Source: Dysgonamonadaceae bacterium (GTDB lineage: Bacteria; Bacteroidota; Bacteroidia; Bacteroidales; Azobacteroidaceae). From it: 36,764 nucleotides of DNA. The stretch spans positions 1 through 36,764 of the forward strand of contig JAIRYM010000113.1 in the NCBI GenBank assembly GCA_031267615.1, written 5' to 3'. The notes under the pieces were generated by a model. That model searched no databases. It saw nothing but the letters and a program-made list of their open reading frames with translations, and was not told the origin of the DNA. Shown here piece by piece: positions 1 through 7,238 of the stretch (its first letter is position 1; each line of letters opens with the position of its first letter). The position numbers and the translations under genes are program-made.

Positions 1-272
1 CCCGTGCCATGCAGGTCGTCACATTCACCATAAAAAAAATCGACGGATACGCCCAGACCTTTCTCGTCGTATTCGGCATAATACCTTGCCAACGGTTGCC
101 CGCTGACCGGGAACTTGTACCAGATTTCCGGTTGCGCCGGAGCGCTGTTGGTACCGATAACCGCTTCTGCGGCTGTGGCGCACGATGTTTGCGCATTTGC
201 AACGCCCGTAAAGACAGTCGCCAGAATGAAGGCTACTTCCGTAGCCGTGTTTCTAAATAATTTTGTAACCAT
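1..272 (-). CDS. Secreted protein, N-terminal part only (runs off the left edge)
   Basis: Reading the minus strand from the ATG at 272 gives an open frame of 90 codons with no stop before the window edge, so the ORF track misses it. The first ~26 residues form a Sec signal peptide: MVTKLFRN, a hydrophobic core (VAFILATVFTGV) and a likely cleavage site after ANA. The mature part begins QTSCATAAEA and continues with IWYKFPVSG and a Tyr/Asp-rich stretch, so the protein is exported to the periplasm or beyond. I do not recognise the family, and the C-terminal domains lie outside the window. The leader is unusual, carrying a TATGG repeat tract and a terminator-like hairpin. The plus-strand ORF 9..260 is its antisense shadow. 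Confidence 0.75.
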   Translation of the reverse strand, partial: MVTKLFRNTATEVAFILATVFTGVANAQTSCATAAEAVIGTNSAPAQPEIWYKFPVSGQPLARYYAEYDEKGLGVSVDFFYGECDDLHGT

Positions 273-310
273 AAACTAACTGATTTTGTGCTCCGAAAGG
301 AACTGTTTAT

Positions 311-357
311 TAAAATAAAAAGCGGAACTGCTGCAGCAAAAGCTGCGACCGTTCCGC
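311..357 (-). terminator. Intrinsic terminator or attenuator hairpin
   Basis: On the minus strand GCGGAAC pairs with GTTCCGC (7 bp), a 4x4 internal loop follows, then GCAGC pairs with GCTGC around a TTTT loop. The stem is followed at once by TTTTTATTTT. This is a textbook intrinsic terminator for minus-strand transcription. It may simply end the rhaA-rhaT transcript. It also lies between the candidate promoter at 564-571 and the ATG at 272, so it could attenuate the secreted-protein gene. Confidence 0.75.
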
Positions 358-400
358 CGGAATATACTGAGGAATTTTTTTTAGTGGGTACTGTTTCCTG

Positions 401-489
401 TATGGTATGGTATGGTATGGTATGGTATGGTATGGTATGGTATGGTATGGTATGGTATGGTATGGTATGGTATGGTATGGTATGGTATG
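401..489. repeat. Perfect TATGG pentanucleotide tandem repeat (17 copies plus TATG)
   Basis: Seventeen uninterrupted copies of TATGG run from 401 to 485, followed by a partial TATG. On the minus strand the tract reads CCATA and lies 129 bases upstream of the secreted-protein ATG, inside its probable 5' leader. A perfect 5-bp microsatellite of this length is rare in bacteria and should change length by slipped-strand mispairing. Because it is outside coding sequence, any effect would be on leader length, RNA structure or promoter spacing, not on reading frame. The copy number in the assembly may be unreliable. Confidence 0.97.
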
Positions 490-563
490 ACGGATGCTGT
501 TACATTTCGGAGCTGTGTTGTGTTTATATTGCAGGACATAATTCTTTTAATATTTTGCGGTTG

Positions 564-571
564 CAAAGGTA
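564..571 (-). promoter_or_regulatory. Candidate -7 element for the left-edge secreted-protein gene
   Basis: The minus strand reads TACCTTTG, matching the Bacteroidetes -7 consensus TAnnTTTG. No TTTG is found at the expected 19-21 base spacing; the nearest is 13 bases upstream. If it is used, transcription starts near 560 and the leader is ~288 nt long, including the CCATA repeat and the terminator-like hairpin. Confidence 0.4.
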
Positions 572-679
572 ATAAAAATTTTTGCAAAACTTTTTTGTTT
601 TTTAAAATAAGTACTACATTTGCACCGCTTTTTATAGAAATAAAATGAATACACACAAGAATACGACTGTTTGTTTCAG

Positions 680-1714
680 TTATTGATGAATCTGCGGAAA
701 AACGATAGAAGATATCAATATCAACAAACCGATAATCAATACTATAATAGTTTTTTGCCCTGCGCCTTTCCATTCTTTGAGAATAATCCCCCAAACATTA
801 CTGAACAGTACGTTCAGCGACATTAGAATACACCAAGAGAAAGATAAAAGAACAGAACTGTCTGTAAGAAAACTCTTGCCGAGTTCAAGTCCGAAGAACT
901 GCGAATACCACAATAAACCTGCCAATGCACAGAATAACAGATTGTTAGCAAATATACCTCCTGACACGGATTTATAATCCTTGTAGGTTTTGTTATTTAT
1001 ATTCTGTTGAATACAGAAACTTGCGTTGGTAATGAAACCTCCGATAGTTACTAAAAGTACTGTCGGAAGTCCTGCAAACAAAGCATCTACACCTCTCAAA
1101 ATCAACGTTTCTTTAATAGCCGCGCCTGCGTCAAGTCCCAAGGCAAAGCAAGCGCTCATCACACCTGCAAGTATAGCGATAATCAAGCCTTTTTTCAAAG
1201 CGAAATCTGCAATAGCTTTGCGTTTCTCTTCTTCGCTCATATTCGCTGATTTAAGTGCTCCTGCATAACCAATCACTGCAATACCTGCAATAGCAATAGC
1301 CACGCCAAGCAGCAAAATCAACCCTTCGCCGTGAAAGAGGTCATCTCCTTTCAAAATAGCAGGAATCAGTGTTCCGAAAGCAGAACAAGTACCAAGCGCC
1401 AGCGACTGTCCGAGTGCTACGCCAAGATAACGCATACTCAACCCGAAAGTCAGTCCGCCGATTCCCCAGAGCATACCGAACCCAATGGCTTTCCATGATG
1501 TCGCTCCACCCGCCGACAAAACTTCGGCAATATTAGAGTTTTCAGGAATTGCAAGCAATGCACCTACAAAAGGAAAAACGAGCCATGCGAAAACACCCTG
1601 AACAAGCCAAAACGATTCCCACGACCACTGTTTTACCTTTTTTATGGGAACGTAGGAACTTGCCTGTCCCATACTGCCGATGGCTATAATTAAAAGACCA
1701 ATTAGAATATTCAT
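680..1714 (-). CDS. rhaT: L-rhamnose/proton symporter RhaT
   Basis: This inner-membrane carrier takes up L-rhamnose with protons. The 344-residue product has the family's usual length and about ten hydrophobic segments. It starts directly with a membrane helix (MNILIGLLIIAIGSMGQASSY), and the family-typical stretches YVPIKKVKQWSWESFW, GMLWGIGGLTFGLSMRYLG and GQSLALG are present. The longest polar loop, around residues 155-172, divides the two halves. The gene starts 13 bases after the rhaA stop and is surely co-transcribed with it. The rhamnulokinase and aldolase genes needed to finish rhamnose catabolism are not in the window. No terminator is seen until the hairpin at 311-357. Confidence 0.95.
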   Translation of the reverse strand: MNILIGLLIIAIGSMGQASSYVPIKKVKQWSWESFWLVQGVFAWLVFPFVGALLAIPENSNIAEVLSAGGATSWKAIGFGMLWGIGGLTFGLSMRYLGVALGQSLALGTCSAFGTLIPAILKGDDLFHGEGLILLLGVAIAIAGIAVIGYAGALKSANMSEEEKRKAIADFALKKGLIIAILAGVMSACFALGLDAGAAIKETLILRGVDALFAGLPTVLLVTIGGFITNASFCIQQNINNKTYKDYKSVSGGIFANNLLFCALAGLLWYSQFFGLELGKSFLTDSSVLLSFSWCILMSLNVLFSNVWGIILKEWKGAGQKTIIVLIIGLLILISSIVFPQIHQ

Positions 1715-1727
1715 GGTATTTTCTTAT

Positions 1728-2984
1728 TTATTTTCTTTTCGCAGTTACTTCTTTCTCGTATTTCTGAATCTCTGTGATATACGCTTCGCCGAGCGGCAAA
1801 TTGTTTTTGAGAAGAAAATAGTCCCAAACTGCGTTCCAAGGCAGAGTTTTGGCTTCTTCCAAAAGAGCGAGGCGTTCAAAATATTGTCCTTTTGCTTCAT
1901 AATCGCGCAGTTGTTCAATCGGTTCGAGCAACGCTTGCAGAAGGGCTTTTTGCGTTGAACGGATACCAATAGCGTAAGCGCCGATGCGGTTAATTGATGC
2001 GTCGAAGAAATCTAGTCCGATATGAGTGCGTTTGAGTGCGTCAGCGCGGATAATTTCTTTTGCGAGGTCTGCTATGTCGTCATTGAGAATAACAACATGG
2101 TCACTGTCCCAACGAATCGGGCGGCTCACGTGCAACATTATTTCAGGAGTAAACAGCAGCAGCGACGAGATTTTGTCTGGAATACTTTCTGTTAGGTGAA
2201 AATGTCCTGTGTCGAGGGTAACGATTTTCTGTTTTTTAGCACCATAACCGAGATAAAAATCGTAAGAGCCGACTGTATAACTTTCAAGCGCTATGCCAAA
2301 AAGTTTTGCTTCTATACAATCCTTCATGTTTTTGTAATCGGTAGCAAAAATGTCGTCAAGCGATTTTTCGAGTATTTGGCGATATTTGTAGCGGTTTACC
2401 GTTAAGTCTTTAGAGCCGTCGTGAATCCATAGATTCATCATACACGGATCTTCCTGCGCCTTGCCCATTTCTTCGGAAATAGTGCGGCAGCGTTTTGTGT
2501 GTTCAACCCAGAACTCGCGGATTTTTTTATCTGGGTTTGCTAATGTCAAATCACCGCTTTTCGGATGTCCGAAAGACGTTGAGTTGAAGTCCAGTTTAAT
2601 GTTCGCTTGTTTTGCCCATTGAATCCACGATTTGAAATGCACGGGTTCAACTTCATTTCGGTCAACAATTTTTTTACCAAAATCGCCGTAAATAGCGTGT
2701 AGGCTCAAACGATGCTTTCCTGCAACGAGCGACAGCACTTTTTCTATGTCGCTACGCAATTCTTCGATATTCCTCGCTTTACCCGGATAGTTTCCCGTAG
2801 CCTGAATACCGCCGCCGCCGAGATTATCAAGGTTTTCAAAACCCGAAACATCGTCGGCTTGCCAGCACTGAATAGAGATAGCGATGTCCTGTAATTTTTT
2901 CAAGGCTGATTCAACATCAACACCAAAAGCGGCGTATTGTTCTTTTGCCAATTCATAACTTTTTAATACTGATTCTTTTTTCAT
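1728..2984 (-). CDS. rhaA: L-rhamnose isomerase
   Basis: The enzyme converts L-rhamnose to L-rhamnulose in the cytoplasm, the first step of rhamnose catabolism. The 418-residue product has full family length. The metal-binding and catalytic regions are visible as LDTGHFHLTE, SRPIRWDSDHVV and GLDFFDASINRIGA, matching the conserved Asp/His ligands known from E. coli RhaA. In Bacteroides the same gene is often called rhaI. It heads the rhaA-rhaT pair. Only 46 bases separate it from the upstream exported-protein gene and I see no -7 element there, so it may depend on the promoter at 3693-3724 or on one I cannot recognise. No rhamnose regulator is adjacent. Confidence 0.96.
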   Translation of the reverse strand: MKKESVLKSYELAKEQYAAFGVDVESALKKLQDIAISIQCWQADDVSGFENLDNLGGGGIQATGNYPGKARNIEELRSDIEKVLSLVAGKHRLSLHAIYGDFGKKIVDRNEVEPVHFKSWIQWAKQANIKLDFNSTSFGHPKSGDLTLANPDKKIREFWVEHTKRCRTISEEMGKAQEDPCMMNLWIHDGSKDLTVNRYKYRQILEKSLDDIFATDYKNMKDCIEAKLFGIALESYTVGSYDFYLGYGAKKQKIVTLDTGHFHLTESIPDKISSLLLFTPEIMLHVSRPIRWDSDHVVILNDDIADLAKEIIRADALKRTHIGLDFFDASINRIGAYAIGIRSTQKALLQALLEPIEQLRDYEAKGQYFERLALLEEAKTLPWNAVWDYFLLKNNLPLGEAYITEIQKYEKEVTAKRK

Positions 2985-3030
2985 GTTTTTTCTAAATTAT
3001 ATTATATTTTATTTGCTTTAGTTCTTTTTT

Positions 3031-3663
3031 TCATTTTTTCTTGCTGGGCACGATTTTATCTTCGACAGCTTTTTGGGCGGTTTCTATATCGCGTTTTGCG
3101 GTTTCTATATTTTCTTTCGCTTTGTCAATATCTTTTTCGTAGCCCTTTATGTCCTTTGTACGTTTGTCGATATTTTTCTTTTTTGCTTTTTCATGCAGTG
3201 CTATATCATAGTTATATATGGCTTCTGCATATTTAGTGTCTAAAAGATTTTTTAGATTGGCAATTTCTTGTGGGTCTGAGACGGCGGAAACAAATTCACT
3301 TTCGCCGAATTTGCCTTTAGATAGGAAACAATAAACTGTTGTCACAGAGTTTTTCTTACTTTTGTTTGTTTTTTCAAAAGCGATGTTCAAATTCATATAA
3401 TCAGGGCTGATTGTTTGATAGATAATTGTTTTGTAGTTCAGAGTTTTTCCTTGTTTTTTCCCTTTTAATCCTTCTTTTTTCAAAAGAGCTTCCATCAAAC
3501 TTTGGGCGTTTTTTAAATCAGTGCTTACTTTAATTGCTACACAACTGCCGGAAATTTTTTTGTTGTATTTTCCGATTGCTTCATACGATTTGTTTATCAT
3601 CTGTGCAGATGCAATCATTGTGCAAAACGCGAAAACACAGAAGGTTAAAATATTTCTTTTCAT
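3031..3663 (-). CDS. Exported protein of unknown function with a charged helical C-terminus
   Basis: The family is not recognised. The 210-residue product has a clear signal peptide (MKRNILTFCVFAFCTMIASA, cleavage before QM). The middle part (~25-135) looks globular with alternating beta-like segments. The last ~60 residues are a very Lys/Glu-rich helix with a repeated motif (DIDKAKENIETAKRDIETAQ) that should form a coiled coil, and the protein ends SKKK. The start is fixed by the signal peptide and by a good promoter 26 nt upstream. It is followed 46 bases later by rhaA. A periplasmic location is inferred. A link to rhamnose use is possible only by position. Confidence 0.85.
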   Translation of the reverse strand: MKRNILTFCVFAFCTMIASAQMINKSYEAIGKYNKKISGSCVAIKVSTDLKNAQSLMEALLKKEGLKGKKQGKTLNYKTIIYQTISPDYMNLNIAFEKTNKSKKNSVTTVYCFLSKGKFGESEFVSAVSDPQEIANLKNLLDTKYAEAIYNYDIALHEKAKKKNIDKRTKDIKGYEKDIDKAKENIETAKRDIETAQKAVEDKIVPSKKK

Positions 3664-3692
3664 TTGCTTATAATTTTAGATTAAAGACTTTG

Positions 3693-3724
3693 CAAAGTTA
3701 CAACAATAATTGAATTCTTCCAAA
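3693..3724 (-). promoter_or_regulatory. Bacteroidetes promoter TTTG-N20-TAACTTTG
   Basis: The minus strand carries TTTG (3724-3721), a 20-base spacer and TAACTTTG (3700-3693), matching the phylum consensus for both the -33 and -7 elements. Transcription should start near 3689, giving a 26-nt leader for the exported protein at 3663 and possibly for rhaA-rhaT beyond it. Confidence 0.75.
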
Positions 3725-3746
3725 TATTTTGCAGTTTTTTCCCAAT

Positions 3747-4457
3747 TCAGCAATGAACAAGCGTTCCAATTTTTTCTCCTTCTAAAACTTTTTTTAGATT
3801 TCCGGAAAAATCCATATCGAAAACTATTATCGGCAAGCGATTATCGCGGGCAAGAGCAGTTGCTGTCAAGTCCATAATTTTTAAGCCGCGACGGTAAATT
3901 TCATCGTAGGTAATCTCGTCAAATTTCATTGCTGACTTGTCTTTTTCAGGGTCGGCAGTATAAATTCCGTCAACGCGAGTACCTTTGAGCATAACTTCAG
4001 TTTCGAGTTCCACGCCACGCAGAACAGAAGCGGTGTCTGTCGTAAAAAATGGATTGCCTGTTCCGCCTGCAACAATAACAATTTCTCCATTCTTTAACGC
4101 CTCAATTGCAGCTTCTTTTGAATAATATTGTCCTATCGGTTCCATTCGTGTAGCAGTGAAAACACGAACACGAACGTTTTGCATAGCAAGCGCCGAACTC
4201 AACGCCAAACTGTTTATAACTGTCGCCAACATACCCATCTGGTCCCCTTTCTGACGGTCAAAACCGCGAGTAACGCCCGACAGTCCACGAAAAATATTAC
4301 CGCCACCGATCACAATGGCTATTTCTGCTCCCATTGAGGCTATTTCCGCTATTTGAAAAGAATATACAGAAAGACGATTCTCGTCTATTCCATAACCTCT
4401 TTCGCCAGCCAGTGACTCGCCGCTTAGTTTCAACAATATTCTTTTGTATTTCAACAT
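3747..4457 (-). CDS. pyrH: UMP kinase
   Basis: This cytoplasmic enzyme phosphorylates UMP to UDP in pyrimidine synthesis. It belongs to the amino-acid-kinase fold family and is unrelated to eukaryotic UMP/CMP kinases. The 236 residues match the family length. Visible motifs are KLSGESLAG near the N-terminus, IGGGNIFRG (nucleotide binding), DQMGMLATVIN, FFTTDTAS and the metal/ATP loop VDGIYTADPEKD. The start is nine bases after the stop of the BatE-like gene, so it is the last gene of a three-gene operon with the lipoprotein. Its usual neighbours rpsB-tsf-frr are absent here. Confidence 0.97.
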   Translation of the reverse strand: MLKYKRILLKLSGESLAGERGYGIDENRLSVYSFQIAEIASMGAEIAIVIGGGNIFRGLSGVTRGFDRQKGDQMGMLATVINSLALSSALAMQNVRVRVFTATRMEPIGQYYSKEAAIEALKNGEIVIVAGGTGNPFFTTDTASVLRGVELETEVMLKGTRVDGIYTADPEKDKSAMKFDEITYDEIYRRGLKIMDLTATALARDNRLPIIVFDMDFSGNLKKVLEGEKIGTLVHC

Positions 4458-4466
4458 ATTTATATT

Positions 4467-5279
4467 TTAGATGACTTCTATTTCTTCGCTAAAAATCCAT
4501 CCAACATTTCCATCAGCGGTTTCAATTTCATTCCAATCGTTGAGTTTGTTTTTTATCTTTACTTTAGTTCCTTCGTGAAGAATAAACAAGTCTGTGCCAC
4601 TCGTGTCGGGCGAACTTTTTATTGTAACAGTCTGCGAAACGACGATTGCTGTATTGCGTTGTGTCAGTTGATTTTTTTCGCCTGCCGCAAAAAAATTGGC
4701 GGCAATAACCAGCACAAAAAATCCAATTCCTGCATAAAAACCTAATTTTTTCAGAATAATCCTTCGAGTGAAACAAAACAGGAACAGACATATTACCAAT
4801 AAAATAAAGCAGACTATCGCAAAAACAGTCCATTCGTCGGTACTGAATATATCTCGCACAGCCCATAGCCACGAACTGATAAAAAATTCGCCGACCGGCT
4901 CAATCTTATCTACTGTTTTCAGGCGGGCGATTTCCAAGTTGTGACGAGTATCGCTGTCACCCGGATTAAGTAGCAAAGCGCGTTCATAATTGAGTATACT
5001 TGGCGCAATCTTGCCTGCTTTGTAATAACTGTTGCCGAGATTATAATAAACCGTCGCCGACGCACCTTTTTCTTTCAAAATCTGTTCGTAGATTGTAGCT
5101 GACGTCAGAAAATCACTTTTTGAATAGGCTTCTGTGGCTTGCATAAAAATATCGTCTGAAACAACCTGCTGTCGCATGTTTGCCTCCACCGCACTATCAA
5201 TAGCAATTTTCAACGAATCCTGCGCTGACAGTGCGATTATTGCAAACAATACATTACAGAACAACAAAGATCTTTTCAT
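4467..5279 (-). CDS. BatE-like membrane protein with TPR and SH3 domains
   Basis: The ORF track begins at a TTG (5294). The ATG at 5279 gives a normal signal sequence, MKRSLLFCNVLFAIIALSAQ, and a 270-residue product. After the signal come TPR units (~45-115, including YYNLGNSYYKAGKIAPSILN and YERALLLNPGDSDTRHNL), two membrane helices (~145-195) and a C-terminal bacterial SH3 domain (~205-270, with VTIKSSPDTSGT and VGWIF). This order matches BatE of the Bacteroides aerotolerance (bat) operon, a periplasm-facing scaffold. None of batA-D is next to it, so it is an orphan. It sits between a lipoprotein gene (21 bases upstream) and pyrH (nine bases downstream). Confidence 0.8.
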   Translation of the reverse strand: MKRSLLFCNVLFAIIALSAQDSLKIAIDSAVEANMRQQVVSDDIFMQATEAYSKSDFLTSATIYEQILKEKGASATVYYNLGNSYYKAGKIAPSILNYERALLLNPGDSDTRHNLEIARLKTVDKIEPVGEFFISSWLWAVRDIFSTDEWTVFAIVCFILLVICLFLFCFTRRIILKKLGFYAGIGFFVLVIAANFFAAGEKNQLTQRNTAIVVSQTVTIKSSPDTSGTDLFILHEGTKVKIKNKLNDWNEIETADGNVGWIFSEEIEVI

Positions 5280-5300
5280 ATAAAAACACAACAAACTCTT

Positions 5301-6164
5301 TTATACATTCACCTTTATAACAAGATATTTGGTCAAACTCCAAAACGATTTCGGTTCAATAATATGCAGTTCCACCTTTTTGTTGGCATCTTTTACAAAT
5401 TCATAAGAACCGTTAGGGTGTTTCGACAGTAGTTCAGCCTGTTTAGCCTGCAACGGAATGTTCTTTAACTCATTGAAGTTTTTTACTTTGATGAAATAAT
5501 TCGTGTTGAACGATGAAGTCATTGCACCGTTTTTGAGAATTTTTTGCTCTTTTAATTCTTTTGCAGTGCCGTAACAATAGTAAACCGTGTTTAGTTCTCG
5601 CTGTTGAGCGCTGATAGTTTGTTGCTGTTCGGCAGTTTTCGAGGCAAGATTTTCTACATCTTTTGAAAGAGCCGAAACATTAGCGGTTAAATTGCTGATT
5701 TGTTTGTCTTTTCGTTCAAGTTCGGCACTGAGGATAACCAAGTATTTGGTTTTGTTTTCGAGTTCAATACGCAATCCGTCAATAGTTTTTTGTAAATGCG
5801 AGGATTTTATTGACGAGTTTTTCAATTTAGATTCTAACTCTGTGATTTTTTCCTTATTTTTGGTAAGGATATCCGTAACAAGTTGCATATCGGAACGCAC
5901 TCGTTCCTTCACTGACGGCGTAAGTTCGCCAATTGCGCTTGACTGTATGTTCAGATAGTTTTCAGCCGCCTTGATGTTTGAAAAGTTTTCTTCTACTTCG
6001 TTGAACAGAGCAACAATTTCATCAAGTTCAGCTTGATTTTTTTCGGCGTCAAGCAACAGAGAATCATTCTGTGCTTTCAGCGCTTTGTATTCAGATGAAT
6101 ATTTTCCGCAGGACACTACAATAAGCGCTACGATAAGCATACATAAAAAAAATTTTGTTTTCAT
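5301..6164 (-). CDS. Coiled-coil lipoprotein of unknown function
   Basis: The ORF track starts at a TTG (6173). The ATG at 6164 gives MKTKFFLCMLIVALIVVSCG, a lipoprotein signal with the lipid-accepting Cys at residue 19. The 287-residue product then has a long coiled coil (~25-195) rich in Glu, Lys and Gln with heptads such as AELERKDKQISNLTANVSAL. A small conserved-looking C-terminal domain follows (NTVYYCYGTAKELKEQKIL and a final beta-rich ELHIIEPKSFWSLT). Similar proteins are common in Bacteroidales but have no established role that I know of. It should be anchored to the outer or inner membrane facing the periplasm. It is first in the operon with the BatE-like gene and pyrH. Confidence 0.85.
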   Translation of the reverse strand: MKTKFFLCMLIVALIVVSCGKYSSEYKALKAQNDSLLLDAEKNQAELDEIVALFNEVEENFSNIKAAENYLNIQSSAIGELTPSVKERVRSDMQLVTDILTKNKEKITELESKLKNSSIKSSHLQKTIDGLRIELENKTKYLVILSAELERKDKQISNLTANVSALSKDVENLASKTAEQQQTISAQQRELNTVYYCYGTAKELKEQKILKNGAMTSSFNTNYFIKVKNFNELKNIPLQAKQAELLSKHPNGSYEFVKDANKKVELHIIEPKSFWSLTKYLVIKVNV

Positions 6165-6207
6165 TTTTCTCAAAATTTTAGTTTAAAATTCAGTTCATAA
6201 TAATTTG

Positions 6208-6215
6208 CAAAGATA
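6208..6215 (-). promoter_or_regulatory. Candidate -7 element for the lipoprotein-batE-pyrH operon
   Basis: The minus strand reads TATCTTTG (TAnnTTTG). The start site would be near 6204, 40 nt before the lipoprotein ATG. No clear TTTG lies at -33. It is back-to-back with the yebC promoter. Confidence 0.5.
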
Positions 6216-6252
6216 ATAAAATTTTTTGAACAGACATTTTGAAAAGCATTTT

Positions 6253-6283
6253 TTTGCTGTTTCAAAAAAAGTTTGTAATTTTG
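6253..6283 (+). promoter_or_regulatory. yebC promoter TTTG-N19-TAATTTTG
   Basis: TTTG at 6253-6256, a 19-base spacer and TAATTTTG at 6276-6283 match the Bacteroidetes sigma-ABfr consensus exactly. Transcription should start near 6287, leaving a ~33-nt leader before the ATG at 6320. This supports choosing that ATG over the ORF-track start at 6239, which lies upstream of the promoter. Confidence 0.8.
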
Positions 6284-6319
6284 CTCCCTAAATTTTTGAA
6301 AATAATTACAATTCAAAAA

Positions 6320-7039
6320 ATGGGAAGAGCATTTGAATACAGAAAAGCGACTAAACTGAAACGTTGGGGAAATATGGCTCGCGTTTTTACCAAACTCGGC
6401 AAACAAATTACGATTGCTGTCCGTGAAGGTAGTTCGGAAACCGACAGTAATCCACGTCTGCGTGTTCTTGTACAGCAGGCTAAAAAAGAAAATATGCCGA
6501 AAGACAACGTAGAACGCGCCATCAAACGCGCCACACAGAAAGACGCCGCGGACTATAAAGAAATAATCTATGAAGGCTACGGTCCTTATGGCATCGCAAT
6601 ACTTGTCGAAACTGCCACCGACAACAATATGCGTACTGTCGCCAATGTTCGCAGTTACTTTAATAAATTTGGCGGTTCACTCGGCACAAGCGGCAGTTTA
6701 CAGTTTTTATTCAATCATAAATGCGTGTTCAAAGTAACGCCAAAATATGGTATTACCCTGGAAGAACTTGAACTCGAACTGATTGATTTCGGCGTTGAAG
6801 AAATCGAATTTGACGAGGAAGAAAACGTGATTTTCGTTTATGGCGATTTCCAATCTAATTCAGCCATTCAGAAGTATTTTGAAGAAAACATCTATGAAAT
6901 TCACAGCGCCGAATTTGAATGGATACCAACCGACTATAAGGAAGTTACAGACGAACAACGCTCTTCAATAGAAAAACTCTTGGAAAAATTTGAAGAAGAC
7001 GAAGACGTACAAAACGTTTTCCACAATATGAAAGAATAA
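6320..7039 (+). CDS. yebC: YebC/TACO1-family protein
   Basis: This cytoplasmic protein belongs to a family described both as transcription regulators and, more recently, as ribosome-associated factors helping translation of difficult proline stretches. The 239-residue product begins MGRAFEYRKATKLKRWGNMARVFTKLGKQI-like, the typical N-terminus. It also has NPRLRVLVQQAKKENMPKDN and YGPYGIAILVETATDN, both family hallmarks. The ORF-track start (6239) adds 27 residues that precede the promoter and are rejected. The gene stands alone, 199 bases ahead of the ribosomal protein cluster, which has its own promoter. No ruvC is next to it, unlike in many Proteobacteria. Confidence 0.95.
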   Translation: MGRAFEYRKATKLKRWGNMARVFTKLGKQITIAVREGSSETDSNPRLRVLVQQAKKENMPKDNVERAIKRATQKDAADYKEIIYEGYGPYGIAILVETATDNNMRTVANVRSYFNKFGGSLGTSGSLQFLFNHKCVFKVTPKYGITLEELELELIDFGVEEIEFDEEENVIFVYGDFQSNSAIQKYFEENIYEIHSAEFEWIPTDYKEVTDEQRSSIEKLLEKFEEDEDVQNVFHNMKE

Positions 7040-7070
7040 TTAAATTTTTCAAAAAAAAATCACGCAACCC

Positions 7071-7101
7071 ATTGTCATTAAAAAAATTCTTCGTAACTTT
7101 G
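7071..7101 (+). promoter_or_regulatory. Promoter of the S10 ribosomal protein cluster
   Basis: ATTG at 7071-7074, a 19-base spacer and TAACTTTG at 7094-7101 match the phylum promoter with one -33 mismatch. Transcription should start near 7105, giving a 134-nt leader before rpsJ. Confidence 0.7.
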
Positions 7102-7104
7102 CAG

Positions 7105-7238
7105 CCTATTTCGAATATTTTCGTGCAAGAAAATGCACCGAAATGGTTGAATTTCAGAGAGGAAATGGCTCTTTTTTGAATTCAGAATGGAGAATTTTAT
7201 GGAGGATTTTTAAAATTTAAAAATTAAAAAAATTAACA
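7105..7238 (+). promoter_or_regulatory. Structured 5' leader of rpsJ (candidate r-protein autoregulatory leader)
   Basis: Two stem-loops can be drawn. In the first (~7117-7144), GTGCA pairs with TGCAC around AGAAAA and is extended by the flanking ATTT/AAAT arms across one mismatch. In the second (7149-7183), GAATT pairs with AATTC outside an AGAG/CTCT stem. An AT-rich single-stranded stretch then leads to the rpsJ ATG. In many bacteria S10-operon leaders bind a ribosomal protein such as L4 to shut off the operon. Whether this one does is inference. Confidence 0.4.

Larger units (their letters stand above)
273..679. other. 407-bp intergenic region between rhaT and the secreted-protein gene
   Basis: This stretch has no convincing gene. 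From right to left, in the direction of the flanking minus-strand genes, it holds AT-rich sequence with a Bacteroidetes -7 match on the minus strand (564-571) and a weaker one on the plus strand (TACATTTG at 615-622, with TTTG 17 bases upstream), the TATGG tract (401-489), and a hairpin followed by a T-run (311-357) that ends 39 bases before the ATG at 272. The ORFs 288..572, 412..648 and the end of 381..794 exist only because the 5-base repeat is open in several frames. Confidence 0.7.

Noticed and set aside
401-489. CRISPR-like array
   Set aside because: The units are 5 bp with no spacers, so it is a simple microsatellite.
288-794. ORFs 288..572 (+), 412..648 (+) and 381..794 (-) encoding MVWYG or HTIPY repeats
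   Set aside because: They exist because a 5-bp tandem repeat without stops is open in every frame. Outside the repeat they have no domain, and 381..794 overlaps rhaT.
6239-6319. Longer YebC start
   Set aside because: It begins upstream of an exact promoter match, and MGRAFEYRKA is the known family start.
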